From assembly GCA_900708905.1 (NCBI GenBank), contig CAADRB010000061.1:366119-430118 (forward strand): a stretch of DNA of 64,000 nt, written 5' to 3'. This document shows positions 1 through 12,700 of this stretch, in pieces. Positions within the stretch are counted from its first letter, which is position 1, and each line of letters begins with the position of its first letter. The notes below the pieces were generated by a model. It saw only the letters and a list, made by a program, of their open reading frames with translations. It was not told the DNA's origin and ran no database searches. The translations under genes and the position numbers were made by a program. Origin of the DNA: Hymenolepis diminuta (lineage: Eukaryota; Platyhelminthes; Cestoda; Cyclophyllidea; Hymenolepididae).

Positions 1-983
1 TCCGAGAAAAGCATTGGAATGAATTAGGAAAGTTATGAATGAGAATTCAACAGCACTTAGATAGAAATATCAACTTATTGAACATTTTTGTCATTATGAC
101 AATTTCAATAGTCTCACACTTCAGAATAATGTCAACTATTCATTTATGAAATCATCAGACATCAAAAAATAATTGGAGACGTGCTACTTTGAAAAATATT
201 TTTGACTAGGACTTGTTCGTATCTTAATGCCGTGAAATAATAAAACTGTTTATTAAATTAAATCTGTAAATAAATTATCACTTAACAAATTATTTTCTTA
301 TACTCAATAGTATTTAATAAACCAAACTGATATAAAAGAAGGTAGTGTCGATTTCAGAGTTTTGTTTTGTCATCTTGACAATTCTGATAGAATGTAATCA
401 AATTCCGATTTATATATAAAACCAATTATTCTATTGCATCTACTTGCTTATATACTAAAATCGGACAAAAGGAAAGTGTAAAAGCTTTCACAAAACGAAT
501 ACTCCAATATTTTAAGCAACCGAAAAGAAGAAGTGATCTAATTGGATGCTTAGACGAGCAGTGAAAAATGAACATCTACTTTGTCAAGAAGAATGATTGG
601 CTTTTACTAAAACAAACAACGCATGAACACTCCATCAAGTTTTTATTATCTCACAAAGGCGAATATACTGAAGGAGGGCATTACTGATAGCTGATTGATT
701 AAAAAGCCGTCTGAGAGATTCGAGAGAAAATTAAATTGAATCATTGCATAGGAAAAAATGTATTTTTACACACCGCAAGTAATGTGAACAAGTCATCATT
801 ACTAATACTTGATATTACTGGTGAAATCAGAATACAGCTAAATAATCACTTTACTGTGATTGGCTACCGCATGGACTAATCACACTTCGACTTCTGACGC
901 GCTTAAGTTCATTAGTGTGCTGCAGGCAGCTTCGTGAAACAACGTGTTCCTCGGATGTCGAGCTGTTAAATTTCACCTCTACC
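1..983. other. AT-rich upstream region of the membrane-protein gene
   Basis: No gene is visible here. The stretch is AT-rich and stop-dense in all frames. The likely 5' leader of the following gene lies near its right end. In the frame of that gene there is a TAA at 843-845, then an open but ATG-less stretch up to the ATG at 984. A tiny upstream ORF (ATG GAC TAA, 871-879) precedes it and could dampen translation if it is transcribed. I see no convincing TATA box or initiator at a fixed distance, and an additional upstream non-coding exon cannot be excluded. Confidence 0.5.
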
Positions 984-2474
984 ATGATTTTTCTCATTGT
1001 TCTTCTCAGTTTCATATCGACTGCGATTTCAGATGAAAAGTTGACCCCTATTCTACCCGGTTACCCTTATAACGTGGTTGGAGATATCGAAAAGCGTCAA
1101 TTAGGACGATGTACCTATATATACGCCTGGTTAACTATTCCTCAAGGTTCATCACAGGATATCTATGCTCATTACTCCGCTTGCAGCCGGCTGGAATTAC
1201 GATTTATTGAAGCGGCATGGGAGGCAAGGAGTTCTGAGTCAGAATTTAAATTTAATGTTGTTGATGAATTAAATCGTGTAAACAAGGATCACGCTGCCCA
1301 GTTGATTGACCTTGAAACTCTCGATGCTCTCCTTCAGACCGTGAAGGTCACAAACGGAGTTCAGACTTCTCCACCTCTTACTACGAAGGACCGGATCTTT
1401 TACCTTGCTGATAGACTTGGACAGTATACTATGCTGGCTATGTTGCGACCTGGACGACACCCAAAGATTGAACTTGTACCTCCACCTTCTGAGAAAACTT
1501 ATATTCTTCCACAAAATGTTCTCTGTTATCGAAAGACCTGTGAACCTTCACCAAAGCAGGAGTCTAACGCCTCACCAGCATCGCCTTCTGGAGCCAGATC
1601 AAGTTCAAATGCCTCCATGGAATATATTATTCTTCTTGCAGAAGCCAAGCAAGAAAACCGCCGCCTTTATATTCAGCTAATTATCTACCGAGTGGTCTTT
1701 GCCCTAGCTGCCTTCTTATGCATAATTCTTGCTATTGCCACTCTGATTTTGTGCTTTCGTAGACAAAGGTCGCGTTCAAAGACTCCCAAAAAGCTATCAA
1801 AGCTAGAGGCCTCATATCATAGCGCGCCTCCGTATAATTCGATTAATAGTGCCTCAAAAATCAACCCTCCAAATATTTATACAGATACTGCGGGATATCC
1901 AAATAACACCGCCTTAGTGCTAGGAGATAGTGCAAGTCTACAAAATACTGCAATTTCTAGTAATCTCAGCGGATGTGAGCTTCTCACCGCTAATGGCCTC
2001 AATGGAGCACTATGCCCACACTTCTCCTACCAACCCCTCTATACGACCGATGGTTCAGGTGGAATTAAACCTCTTGGGCAGAATAGAATATTTGGTTCCG
2101 GTGCGCCGACTTTCTTTCCCATCGTACCAGGATTTGATCGGTCGGCGAGCCCAGCTTCAGAAGGCTATAGGACAGAATCTCTAGATCGACGAAGTGAAGC
2201 AGCATCGGAGAAAATTCGAAGAAGAACTCCCATCCAAACGATTCATTTACCACAGGGTGCTGAAGCGCCAACTACGACAAATTACATTACTCTAACACAA
2301 CCGATATCGCAATATCCACAGCAAGCCTTTAAGCCTCATCAATCCTCGGAGAATGTCCAAACAATGGCCTCTCACACAAGTGCTGGAACAGTAATCCGAA
2401 AACTACCCAATGAAATGAACTTTCGAGCATCATTGAATGGCGAATCTACGAGTAGCGGTGTTGCAATGAGCTGA
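984..2474 (+). CDS. Unrecognised type I single-pass membrane protein (496 aa), single exon
   Basis: I do not recognise the family. The open frame extends upstream to a GTG at 915, but the first ATG (984) begins a textbook signal peptide (MIFLIVLLSFISTAIS, likely cleaved after residue 16), so I place the start there. The ectodomain (about residues 17-236) has four cysteines, C43, C67, C181 and C186, and so could form two disulfides. It has two NAS sequons, N195 and N209, in a Ser/Pro-rich juxtamembrane stalk. A KR dibasic pair lies just before GRC43. One hydrophobic span (residues 237-258, bases 1692-1757) is followed by RRQRSRSK, which fits a cytoplasmic C-terminus under the positive-inside rule. 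The tail of about 238 residues is low-complexity, rich in Ser, Thr, Pro, Asn and Tyr, with basic patches such as EKIRRRTP, and looks disordered. The architecture suggests a surface receptor or adhesion-type protein; that role is inference. Its GC content is well above that of the flanks, supporting real coding sequence. No AATAAA was seen for about 1.2 kb downstream. Confidence 0.85.
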   Translation: MIFLIVLLSFISTAISDEKLTPILPGYPYNVVGDIEKRQLGRCTYIYAWLTIPQGSSQDIYAHYSACSRLELRFIEAAWEARSSESEFKFNVVDELNRVNKDHAAQLIDLETLDALLQTVKVTNGVQTSPPLTTKDRIFYLADRLGQYTMLAMLRPGRHPKIELVPPPSEKTYILPQNVLCYRKTCEPSPKQESNASPASPSGARSSSNASMEYIILLAEAKQENRRLYIQLIIYRVVFALAAFLCIILAIATLILCFRRQRSRSKTPKKLSKLEASYHSAPPYNSINSASKINPPNIYTDTAGYPNNTALVLGDSASLQNTAISSNLSGCELLTANGLNGALCPHFSYQPLYTTDGSGGIKPLGQNRIFGSGAPTFFPIVPGFDRSASPASEGYRTESLDRRSEAASEKIRRRTPIQTIHLPQGAEAPTTTNYITLTQPISQYPQQAFKPHQSSENVQTMASHTSAGTVIRKLPNEMNFRASLNGESTSSGVAMS

Positions 2475-5400
2475 ACAGTGCCTTTTTTCTCCTCTCTCCC
2501 ATTCTCCTCATCTTGTACAAGTTATGCAAATGCATATGTATGGATAAGTTTATTTCAATGAACTTTACTGTTTGGTTTTTTCTTAGTCTCTCTCTTCTCA
2601 TGCTAACTTCCTTTTAAGTATTCGTCATCTCAACCCCCCTCTTATCTACCATGACAAGCTCTACCAAACAAATTTTGAAATTTAAATCCCCCTGTATATT
2701 AAGACTTGATCAATTATGTATATTTTTGATTTTTTACTTAAGTGGTACTCAATATTGCATTGAATTAGGCTCATAGTATAAGAAAATATTTGCCACAATT
2801 TAGCCAGTCCATTAAGTGATTTCGATTATTTGATTTCCCCTTAATTTGCGCCTCGTATTTGCTAAGCCTGTCTATTAAGTACCTACAAAATTATCCCTTT
2901 GTTTGGCTTTCTATTCATTATTTTAATTTATTATTTTCTAAATGAGAATAGTTAAATTTATTAGATTTATTGATTCTCGCCCATTTTTACTCCACATTAT
3001 GAATTCATTTACTAAAACATATTTTCCAAGCATATGTATATCATATAAAATTATTAATAACTTCTTATGCTTTGCATAATTTAATGGAAAAATAGGGATT
3101 TTAAAATATTGTTATTTATTTTAAGTATGTTTGATTAATTCAAAGCTAGTTCAACGTTATTTAAGATTTTAAAGTGTTTAATAGACAATTCACATATGTT
3201 AAGATTTCTGATTTTCTTAAATTTACGGCCTGTGAAATCAGATTATTGCTAGAGAGTTTTCTTTGCACTACTTTAACTCAACACACTCGAGATACCCTGA
3301 GAAAGAAAATTTTTGTAGGTGACACGACCTTATATTTGAATAGCCTCATCTTTAACACGTCCATATCTCTTTAACTTTATAGTTACTGTATTATATACTC
3401 AACTTAAATTTGTTGATTCCAAATATTTCATTAATTCTTAAATACTTCGACTCTTTTACTCCGATGGAAGATGTGCTAAACCACAAATTCTAGTATCTGA
3501 AAAGGTTATAAAGGTAATTACATGTGAAAATTTTTTCAGACAAGGTTTTATGAATGGCATATATGGGTGAACTTTTGGAGAAAAATCACCTTTCTTGGTC
3601 TTTTAGTGCTGATCACTTTTGCACACGTCTTACAGTTAAATATAATATAAGGAACGCCAAATAATAGAGGGTTAAGAAAAGTTCTCGATGTATTATCAGT
3701 TTGATATGACTTTAATTGAAACGAACGGCGCAAAATTAGCAATTATTTGCCTTGGGAATGCATACAAATTTAAGAATAAATAGCTTGGTCAAATAGGAGG
3801 TGAAATAGAAGAGAGGATAACGTTTGGACATGTAAAATAGATTTATCATATTAGATTTCTAGTTTCATCGGACTCCCGGTCTGTTACTTCAAAGATACAA
3901 CTCATTGAATCTCGGTAAAATGTTCCAAAGTTCAAACTTTGGGCTCTAACCTCAAGGCTCCTAAGTGAGATTTCTGTTGCAATTAATGGAATGAAGTTAA
4001 ACAAATGATAAGCCTCTTAAATAGAACTGTGAAGATATAACCATGTCGAGAATAAATTCGGAATATCATACGAGTCTTACTTCATTTAATTTATGAATTT
4101 TAGTTATGTTATATTTACTTCACTTCGCTTACCCTCTGGATTAATGGTTTATATTTTTTCTATGATGTCTACTTTTTGTTAACAGAATGTAGGTCTTACC
4201 ACTTTAATAGATTGATTAGGGAAAAGGACATATTGGTTTACTTACTCGGTGTATCTGTTTCTTCAGATGTCATTGATATTTAATAACAGGTCTTCTATCA
4301 TTAATGAATGGATGAATCTAGACATCTTATTAAGTAATACACATAAAATCTTCATTTAACTACTTTTTCTACTTATTGGATAAATATGTCATTATCTATG
4401 CAGATATAAACAGGTTGGATATTGCGATTAGTATTCAGGCATGTAAATTGAAAATAAAAATGGACCCCAGGTCATCAAATCCGCATTAGTGAAACAGTGT
4501 GTTAATCAATTCAAATGCACTGCATTACTACAACTCGAGGGATTTTACACAATATATCAAATTGACGAGACAACTCACCTATTGGTGATATTTTGACATT
4601 ACGTCACCCCTAGAAATGTAAAATTTTATAGGAGTTTAACTCAAGAGCTGTAGCTCTCCCTCACTCAGTCAATGACACTCTTAGCGAGAAATTAGATTAA
4701 TGAGCTATCTTAGTATAATTAGCTTTATTGACAAGAGATGGCAATTAAGCAATGCTAATGAATGTAGACTTACTACTGCGCCATTATAGGTCAATTTAAA
4801 AGTAGAGAATTATGGGCCGAAGCATTTTCTAATCTCCTTCTGCCTTTTCCAAATACATTTTTGTCATCACTTTCTTTGATTTGACTTGCATTTGAATCAA
4901 GCAAAAACTCGCTGCATCATCTTTTATCAATGATTTTAACTAAAAATTATGCTTTCAAATTTCAAAAGTTTCTAATGCATTCACTCGCTACGGTTGAATG
5001 TTCCGATTTTGTTATAAATACTACTTGAGAAGGCCTAAGAGATAAGATAAATCAATTTATCTAATTCATTTGATTAGTAGATTAGGATTAGTTATTACTG
5101 TTGTCCGTTATAAGTTTTAATTATGAGAAAACATATGAAGTAGGTGAATAGCAAAAACTTTAAATAGGTTTGAAACGGAGAAGTAGGTCAACAGAAAGTG
5201 AAAGCCTGGAGTTTTCGTATTCTTATGATAATTAGAGTACTGACACTGATTTGGTTCCCAGATTTATGGGAAAAATTATACCTACCATAATCGGAGCCTA
5301 CTGGTCAATTAACTTAATTACGTGGTTGTTTAAGCCACTTCAACTAATTTGTAAAATGAGTACATTTTCATATAAAAATTAGAGTTAGAAAGGAAGCTGA

Positions 5401-8270
5401 AATGCTATCAGCATTACATTTAATGGGATAACAAAACGTGAAATTTCAGGGAGTCACTCCTGAAAAGTAGCACAATCCTTTGGTACTTGAGGAATATTAA
5501 GCTATTTATGGCGGTTGGTGTTTGATACTGAAGACTAGTGAATAAAATTTTCCTGTATGTCAGCTTTCGGTTTTCAAGTTGTGTATTTATCTAACTTGCT
5601 CAGTCATTTATTTCAAAAATAGTTCTCAATGCGTTTGGAGTTGAAAGGACATACCTCAGCTAAAAAAGTTTAAAGATAGAGGAATAAAATTGGTCTTATC
5701 GTCTTTGTTTCAAAGTATGTCAGCTATAAAAACTAGAGTCTGCATTAAAATCTGTTCAAATCAAATCAATTCTTACCTCTCGCACCTTAAGAACCACCGA
5801 CAGTATGCAGGGGAAACACCTGGGTTAGATTACGTCTCAACTCATTATATGCATGAGAACTGTTTGTGTAAAAAAATAATTCAAACCACCACGTTTTCAA
5901 AAAAATTGACCGTATTATCAGGTAATGGGGCATTCTCCAGTTCTTAAATTATTGATAATTGTCATAGGATCGCCATCTTTTTTCATTTCGTTTTTCATTG
6001 ACGTTTTTTAGTTTTTATTATAATGGACTAAAATTGTTAATATACTCGGCAGTATGCGTGATGGGAATGGCTAATTAAATACATATTACCATCCGGTGAA
6101 CTTATCACTGATGATCTTAAGAACAAAAGTAGAAAGATGATATTTTACTGATCATGGAAGTTATGTATTTGTAATACTTAGGCCTTTCAATACTTTCAAA
6201 ACGGTCAGAGTCAAATCTTAAGTGTCCAAAATCGGTTAATGACTTATGGCTACGTTATGTGTAATTGTATGATTGAATAAGGCTTTAGCTTAATAATGTA
6301 TGTCAATGCAGAGTGGGGAAAACTAGCCAAATTACTCCTTCCACGAATTCAGCTGCCAAAGGACGGAAATAGGACGGATTCGGTGAGTGAATATTTCCCT
6401 AAGGAAGAATAAACAGGTAAGCTAAAATGTGATTCTTTGAAGGAGTAGAAGTCATAACACAAGTGTTAAAGAATTAAGAAAATTGATGGACTGTATAAAA
6501 GCCGAGGCGGGAGGGGGAATAAATCATAAGAATAACTATACGAAAGGGCAAAGAAAGTGGAACCGAATCAATAAGACAAATACGACAGCAAATTATGAGA
6601 TGAAATCGCCACAGTGGAAACATGCCGAACAGGCCGGTGTTTTTGAATATGCACAGACTGTGCAATGCCATTGAGTTATCCCTTAATAAGTGAAAATATG
6701 TAGAGCTTAAGATACCGCTAACGCTGAAACGGAACAAGCATGAATATTATTGGAAATTTATAGAAATATAACATTTATATGCAGGGTTTCTGAGGACAGA
6801 AATAGATAATAATAAGTTCATTTATTTAAATGGACTCGTATCGGATATTCGAGTTGGATAAAAGGATGCATAGCTTACAAATTCTAGGTGATTGAAAAGA
6901 GAACTCTGTAGGGCCCTATAATAATATTTTTCATTTCGGTTTTCTTTTCCAATTTGGACTTGTTACTTTTACTTCTAAAGCTGATATTCATGAAAGTATT
7001 AGCAATCAGATTTCGTTAAACTGCTTTCAATTTCGAATAATTACATGAAAGGGCACATTCAGAAGCGCAAAGAATAAAAAGAGCGGTTGGATGACCAGCT
7101 TCTTCTTTGCATACTTGTATCCAACGCGATAAATAGATCAATAATATACTATTTTTTTAATTAAGGGTCGTAATAAAACACAAACCACTTGGATTTATTG
7201 CCAGGTTTAATAAACGGAGGCGTTTTTAGCATGACGATGATATTCTAATTCTTTTTACTCAATTTACGCTGTTTTCTCCACATTCAAATACGTTAAACGA
7301 TGAGTTTGTAATTTAAGATATTATATTAAATTTTATAACGAACGTAAATTGTGAAATAACATACTTAAGAATCATTAATGAACTTGCCCTTTAATTTCTT
7401 TATATATTAATTTTGTATAACCAAATAGTTGGCAACGAAATAAGAGGCCTACCGGCGAAGCACGCTTACATCAATAAGCAATATTCAATTGTTAAACATT
7501 ATTAGTTGTAAAAAGTATATTACTATTTGAATATATAATCCTAATATAATACTATAATGGATAACAGAAATTCTGTTAAATGAAATCGGATCTGCTAAAA
7601 ACCGCTCAAAATAAGACATAATGAAAATTTTTAAATTTATTGCAAAAAAATATGTTAAAAGTCAAAATTTTAAAGTGAATAAAAATGAAATCATGACTCC
7701 AGATGATGCTTGAATGAAAATGTATGCTTTGAAATTATCCAGCAGATTTTAACAGGTCAAAAACCTGAGTACTAATTGCTGATAAGCAATAATGTTCTCC
7801 TAATATTTATAAAAAGCAATAAGAAGTTTCAAATATGTTCCACTACTTCAAATGGTAATATTTTAATAAATATCTATTTAATCTACTTAAAAAGTTTGCG
7901 AGTGCCAAAAGTTCCGATTGATATCATGATTTTAAATAAAAAAAATATTTCATTGTAATGACGGTTATAATTTACTCCTTGTTGGTGTTAAAAATATCCG
8001 ATTTTTGAGAATAAAAACTGAAATATATTTCATTAAAAAATCTCTTCAAAGGTTTTTTATTGTAAAATGTATTGCTAGAAATTTGTGATTTCATTGGAAC
8101 AATTCTGCGGAGGAATTTGAGAAAAACAAAGAAGTTTCCAAAATAAAATTAATTTATTTCATTTGCTTGAGGTACTATAAACAACAAATCTATATTGTGG
8201 GATATTAGATATTAAAACCGTAACGTCGTAATCTGCTATATTTAAATTATATTTAATCATAACCATCTGG
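2475..8270. other. AT-rich non-coding stretch, no gene seen
   Basis: The first few hundred bases are pyrimidine-rich (2486-2650) and probably contain the 3' UTR of the preceding gene. The first AATAAA on the plus strand that I noticed is near 3775. The rest holds only short ORFs at chance lengths for this composition. One spot differs: at 6494-6501 TATAAAAG is followed by a G-rich run (6502-6518) inside a 62-codon ORF (ATG 6486, stop by 6674) with hydrophilic composition. It has no recognisable domain and I do not call it a gene. Confidence 0.45.
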
Positions 8271-8399
8271 TCTGTTGACATTGGGAAAAACCACTTTAGA
8301 AGGTATGTGATCAATCACACGCTTTGAAAGATTCAGTCAAGTTCAGAGCAAAGTTAGTGTGACGGATTAGAAACAACTTACAACAGATCCAAAAGACCC

Positions 8400-8790
8400 C
8401 AGAGCGAACAGAACCTATTCTGTACACATCGTATAATGCTCTCAATTACAGTGGATTAGAAATGTACACTAGACACACCTGACGACAGGAGAAAGTCAAT
8501 TAAACTCAAGTCCACATGTCTCGAAGGGAATTTATATGGTGGTCTGACACCGGGAGCTTGGATACCACAGGTAGAACAGTTCAAATACTTATAAGAAGCA
8601 GTTTAAATTTAGCTACTGCAAATAAAGGCGTAGGCATTAAATACTATCATTTATGTTCAATTAATGACACCTTCATATGGAGATCGACCGTTATGATGTA
8701 GCTGTTGAGATCTGTGAGCTCTTAATTTTCTAGGATTTTTGACTGTTTGCTGACCACTCAAATAGGATAATAGTGCATATATTATGTAAA
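8400..8790 (+). pseudogene. Possible decayed non-LTR retrotransposon reverse-transcriptase fragment
   Basis: A less AT-rich block whose plus-strand translation echoes the C-terminal end of LINE reverse transcriptases. At 8571-8591 the codons read VEQFKYL, matching the conserved 'F-x-YLG' block after the RT fingers and palm. The next codon is TAA (8592-8594), where Gly of YLG would be expected. About 90-180 bases further on, in a different frame, comes an LLIF-x-DF-x-LF stretch. It loosely resembles the downstream L..F...CLR region of schistosome-type elements. Stops and frame changes are frequent, so any such element is long dead. The identification rests on one short motif and could be chance. 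Confidence 0.28.
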
Positions 8791-11700
8791 AATGACGAAA
8801 TTCAACTGCTACTATGCATTAAATACTAAAATTTATAATCCCTGAAAAGCAAATAGTGTAAATCAAATAATTAGAAAGGAAAAATCTTCAGAAACGGTGG
8901 AAAATGGAAATCTGTAAAAGAATTTACTTTGCCGTTGAGCAATATTTACTTTAACATTTTGCAAGGGTAAATAAATGCCCTTATTTTAAATTTTACTAAG
9001 TTTATTAAGAGATTTTTAAGTCTAATAAATAAATAAAGAAAATAGTTTAGCTAAATAGGAAATTCATCAGCTGCAAGATATATCACAAAGGCGTTCAAAC
9101 TACTAATGATATTAATTTAATCACACGTAAGTGATCTTATTTAGTTTCTATTCTTGAAAAATAGGTACTTGATTGATCCCAACTCCCTCGGTATAATATT
9201 CATTCATAAAATGTGAATAATGTAGGCACGATTCGCAAAGGGAAACTTCTGCTTAAAGATGAATACATACATATATTTCCTCCTTCTGCCGTTTTACAAA
9301 ACTGGAAGGTAGGATTTTTTTGAGTCAGAAAAATGCCCTTTCCAAGATGGGTTAGGTAAAGCGGCGAGCAATTTTACGCAAGGTAATATACTATATAATT
9401 CTTCTGAAAATGAATACCTATTCACAAAAGAAGGCAACTTTATAGGGCAATGGGTTCCTTTCTTACTTCTACCGATTACAGAAGTGAATTAATATAATAG
9501 CGGGCTAGCACGGGAATTCATCAATATATCTATGATACATCAAAGATTAATCATTGATATTCTTTTTTGCAGCCCCGCCTATCTATTGGACAAGTATTTT
9601 CTCTGATTCAGGTCATTTATGAAGAAATAATTTTCTCTGCTTCATTATTTTATTCTACTTTTATTATTTCATTTCGTCAATAATGCAAATATCAAAAATA
9701 TTTATGTTATCTATTATTAGAAATGTTAATCGACTTTTATTATTTTCCTTTGAATACTCTCAGGCTAATCCTAGATCCATTTACTGATTGAATGCTTATA
9801 CCAATGCAATGGCTTCGTTAATACTATGCCCATAGCATTGCAAAAAAACTTTAAATGATCTGAATAAGGGAAACAGCAACCACGTTTAATAAGGTGTGAA
9901 ATAGAGGAGAGGGCCAAGAAAAGTGGATAATTAATTCAGGGCATCAAGAATCTTACCTGATTTGAATTCTGGAAACCGTGAGTTGTCTGTACTCTTATTT
10001 TCGTGATGATCAGAACTCGTTGACCAATTAATTCAATTCCGCGGTTGGTCATATCACCTCGATTTTTATTAACATTTTGCTACAACCAAGAGCAAGTAGA
10101 TAAAATTGTTGAGGAATAGCATTGCGCTTTCTTTTACAATACTCCTATTCAATGAATTAGTTAGATGAGAAGGTGTATTGATTCAGTATCTCAAATGGTG
10201 ACGGTTTGAAAATGACATTCCTTATTTTTAATATTAATCATCCATGAATGGGACATTTAAAATCATTCGAACTGATGTAGTGATAATTCACAATGCAAAG
10301 AATCGTATTTAAGTAAGAATAGCAGTCATTAATGAGGTATCTAGGCTCTCGATGCACGGTTGTATGTTATATCCCCTTTGGCACGTTGACTTTCCCCCGT
10401 CATCAGGTATGTCTTGTTTGTCTATCTAAACAGTAATCATGGTCACAAAATACTTTGATGTGATTTAGTGAAAGTGAGTTTTCTCTGGTGTCTTCTACGT
10501 CTTTTGTACGTAATTTTCACCTCTTTAAATTACTTTTGACGTTTTGTATCTACGACGATTGTTGAAGTTTCTACAGAATAAACTTAAATCATTATTAAAT
10601 CACGCCTTTTGGTGTACAAATAAACTTATTTAATTTGATTGACGTAAGGGTAAGAGTGTTTCACATACATGATGCATATACATTATTTGTAATTTTCTAT
10701 TTACCACTTACTGAGTTTCTGCTTTAACTTTGTCTAAGTTACTCAATGAATTGTTCCAATTAAGGGACTTCCACATATCCAGTTTTGTTCTTACATTAGA
10801 TTATTTTTTCAATTTACTAACAACGAGTTAGACGGCATTATTTTATTTTAATACGAGTTTTCTTCCGATCTTGGTTGTTATGCTTCTTTTGAGATAAGTT
10901 AGAGCAGTAACAAGATAAATCTTTACGTTATGCCTTTCAGTTACTAGATTCTCCCATTTTAATATATGTACGTAACCATGAGAATGGTTTATTAGCCACC
11001 GCATGTAATGAAACGCAATAAATCGTTTTCAAAATAAATGTGTAAACCATTTTTCGTTCCATGTTAATAAGAAGCGATAAAGAAAAAGTTATGAAGCATA
11101 CGAAGCTTGGGAGAAATAAAACGATATGTAACTCGGAAAGTTTGTTCTTTTGTTGCTAATGAAACGCAATATTTCCAAAGAAGATTACTGAGAGAGTAAA
11201 ATTTACGTCCTCTAGATACTAGCGGCCAATGTTTTCACCCATGTTCAATGCCCGTTCAGCCTGAATTGCGGCGTCAAAAGTATGATCCAAATATTATAGG
11301 TTCATTTTTAAAGTGAATAGATGTCATGAGGCAAAAATTCTGTCTCGGTTTGAAATAAATTTCCGATATTTTTAGCATTCTCTGTTCATATTGAAACAAG
11401 CGTGGTCTATTATTAATATTGCATTTTATCATATTTAGAGTTTGGGAAGTATATATCAGTTTTAAAGTCTAATGAGATTTTAACTCGAGATGGTTTATAA
11501 ATAGATTTTATGATTGTCGAATCTTGACTAACCAAAAGGCCAAAAATAGCAGCTTTGAACATTCGGCAATTTTGACAGAAATGAGCACCTTTAGATGAGA
11601 TATTGAATATTTGAAATCTGCCAATTTTATATAAGGATGTCCCTATTTCAAATAATTGAGAATATTCCCGCTTAATACTGCATTTATATGCGACAGAATT

Positions 11701-12660
11701 TGGATGTTCTTGTGTAAAAAAGAATCTTCTTAAAAGTACTCAGTAGAATTCAATTGGGCATTTAATAAATTTATAAAAAATTGATATTTTATGCTTGTCT
11801 CATCTGTGGTTGTGTTAGAAACTTCTTATTTATGTTCTTAGCTTTTTATGTAAATTTTACTCTTCCAATTTTAAATAGACCCAATTGCCTTGAGTTTTAT
11901 TTGACAGTTCTAAGTCATCTCGACATACCTTAGTGTGTTGATTATTTGCTATGTTTTTATTGAAATACCGAATTTTAAGTGTGCTGATAAATTGGCACGC
12001 CCAAAAGTTACGCATTAACCAACCTGCTTTACGTGTTTACATGCTTCTGATTAACATTTGACTAATGTGTATTGATACGCCCAACATATCTGCAATCAAA
12101 TTCCAAGTACAGAGCTATTTTGTTAAAGTCAAAATATTGACTGAGACATTTGTGACAGTCCATTAAAAAAAGTTGCTACGTTGCAAGCCCATTTCGAAAA
12201 TGGACTTTGTACATGTGAAATAGCCTACAGGTGCACTAAATAGGCCTTCAATCAGCAAAACGCGCTTGATTAGAAAACCCATCCCTCACTGTTTTTCTCA
12301 TGGTCAATACAACGGGAGAGAAAGAGATAAGGAAGAATTTAAAGGCCAAATATCTTCTTATTCTTCTTTTTTATTAGATAAATATACCCAAACAGGAAAT
12401 TCCATAAAAAAGTTGACAGTTTTATTCGACAATCAGAGATATTATTATTTTGGTTATAAACAATGGCTGTGCCAAAATTTTTCCGGGTGTTAACTAAATA
12501 CTCATTTTGTTTAAAAGTCCGATTTTGGTGAATTATTAAATAGAAGTGCCTTTTTAATAGATTTAGAGCAAAATTGCCAAGTTTTAATAAAACTTTTGCT
12601 GCAAAACTCTAAAATCTACGTCAAGCTATACTACCCATCCCGTCGAAATGGTTATCTTAC
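8791..12660. other. AT-rich non-coding stretch, nothing recognised
   Basis: Stop-dense in all six frames and AT-rich throughout, with T-rich and A-rich runs. No coding, RNA or repeat structure was recognised. A 75-codon ORF lies just past the left part (12266-12493, overlapping towards 12.5 kb), but it is within chance length and has no domain. Confidence 0.4.
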
Positions 12661-12663
12661 ATG

Positions 12664-12700
12664 TGATAATAAAAAATAATAATAATAATATTTTTTATCA
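12664..12700. repeat. AAT microsatellite inside a small inverted repeat
   Basis: A run of AAT trinucleotides (about 12675-12690) is flanked by TGATAATAAAAAAT on the left and ATTTTTTATCA on the right. These flanks are near-complementary and could fold into a hairpin. This is a simple repeat typical of AT-rich intergenic DNA. A shorter AAT run occurs at about 14848-14858. Confidence 0.7.

Noticed and set aside
915..983. GTG at 915 as start of the membrane-protein gene
   Set aside because: Nuclear genes rarely start at GTG, and the ATG at 984 begins exactly at a signal peptide, while the 23 upstream residues would mask it.
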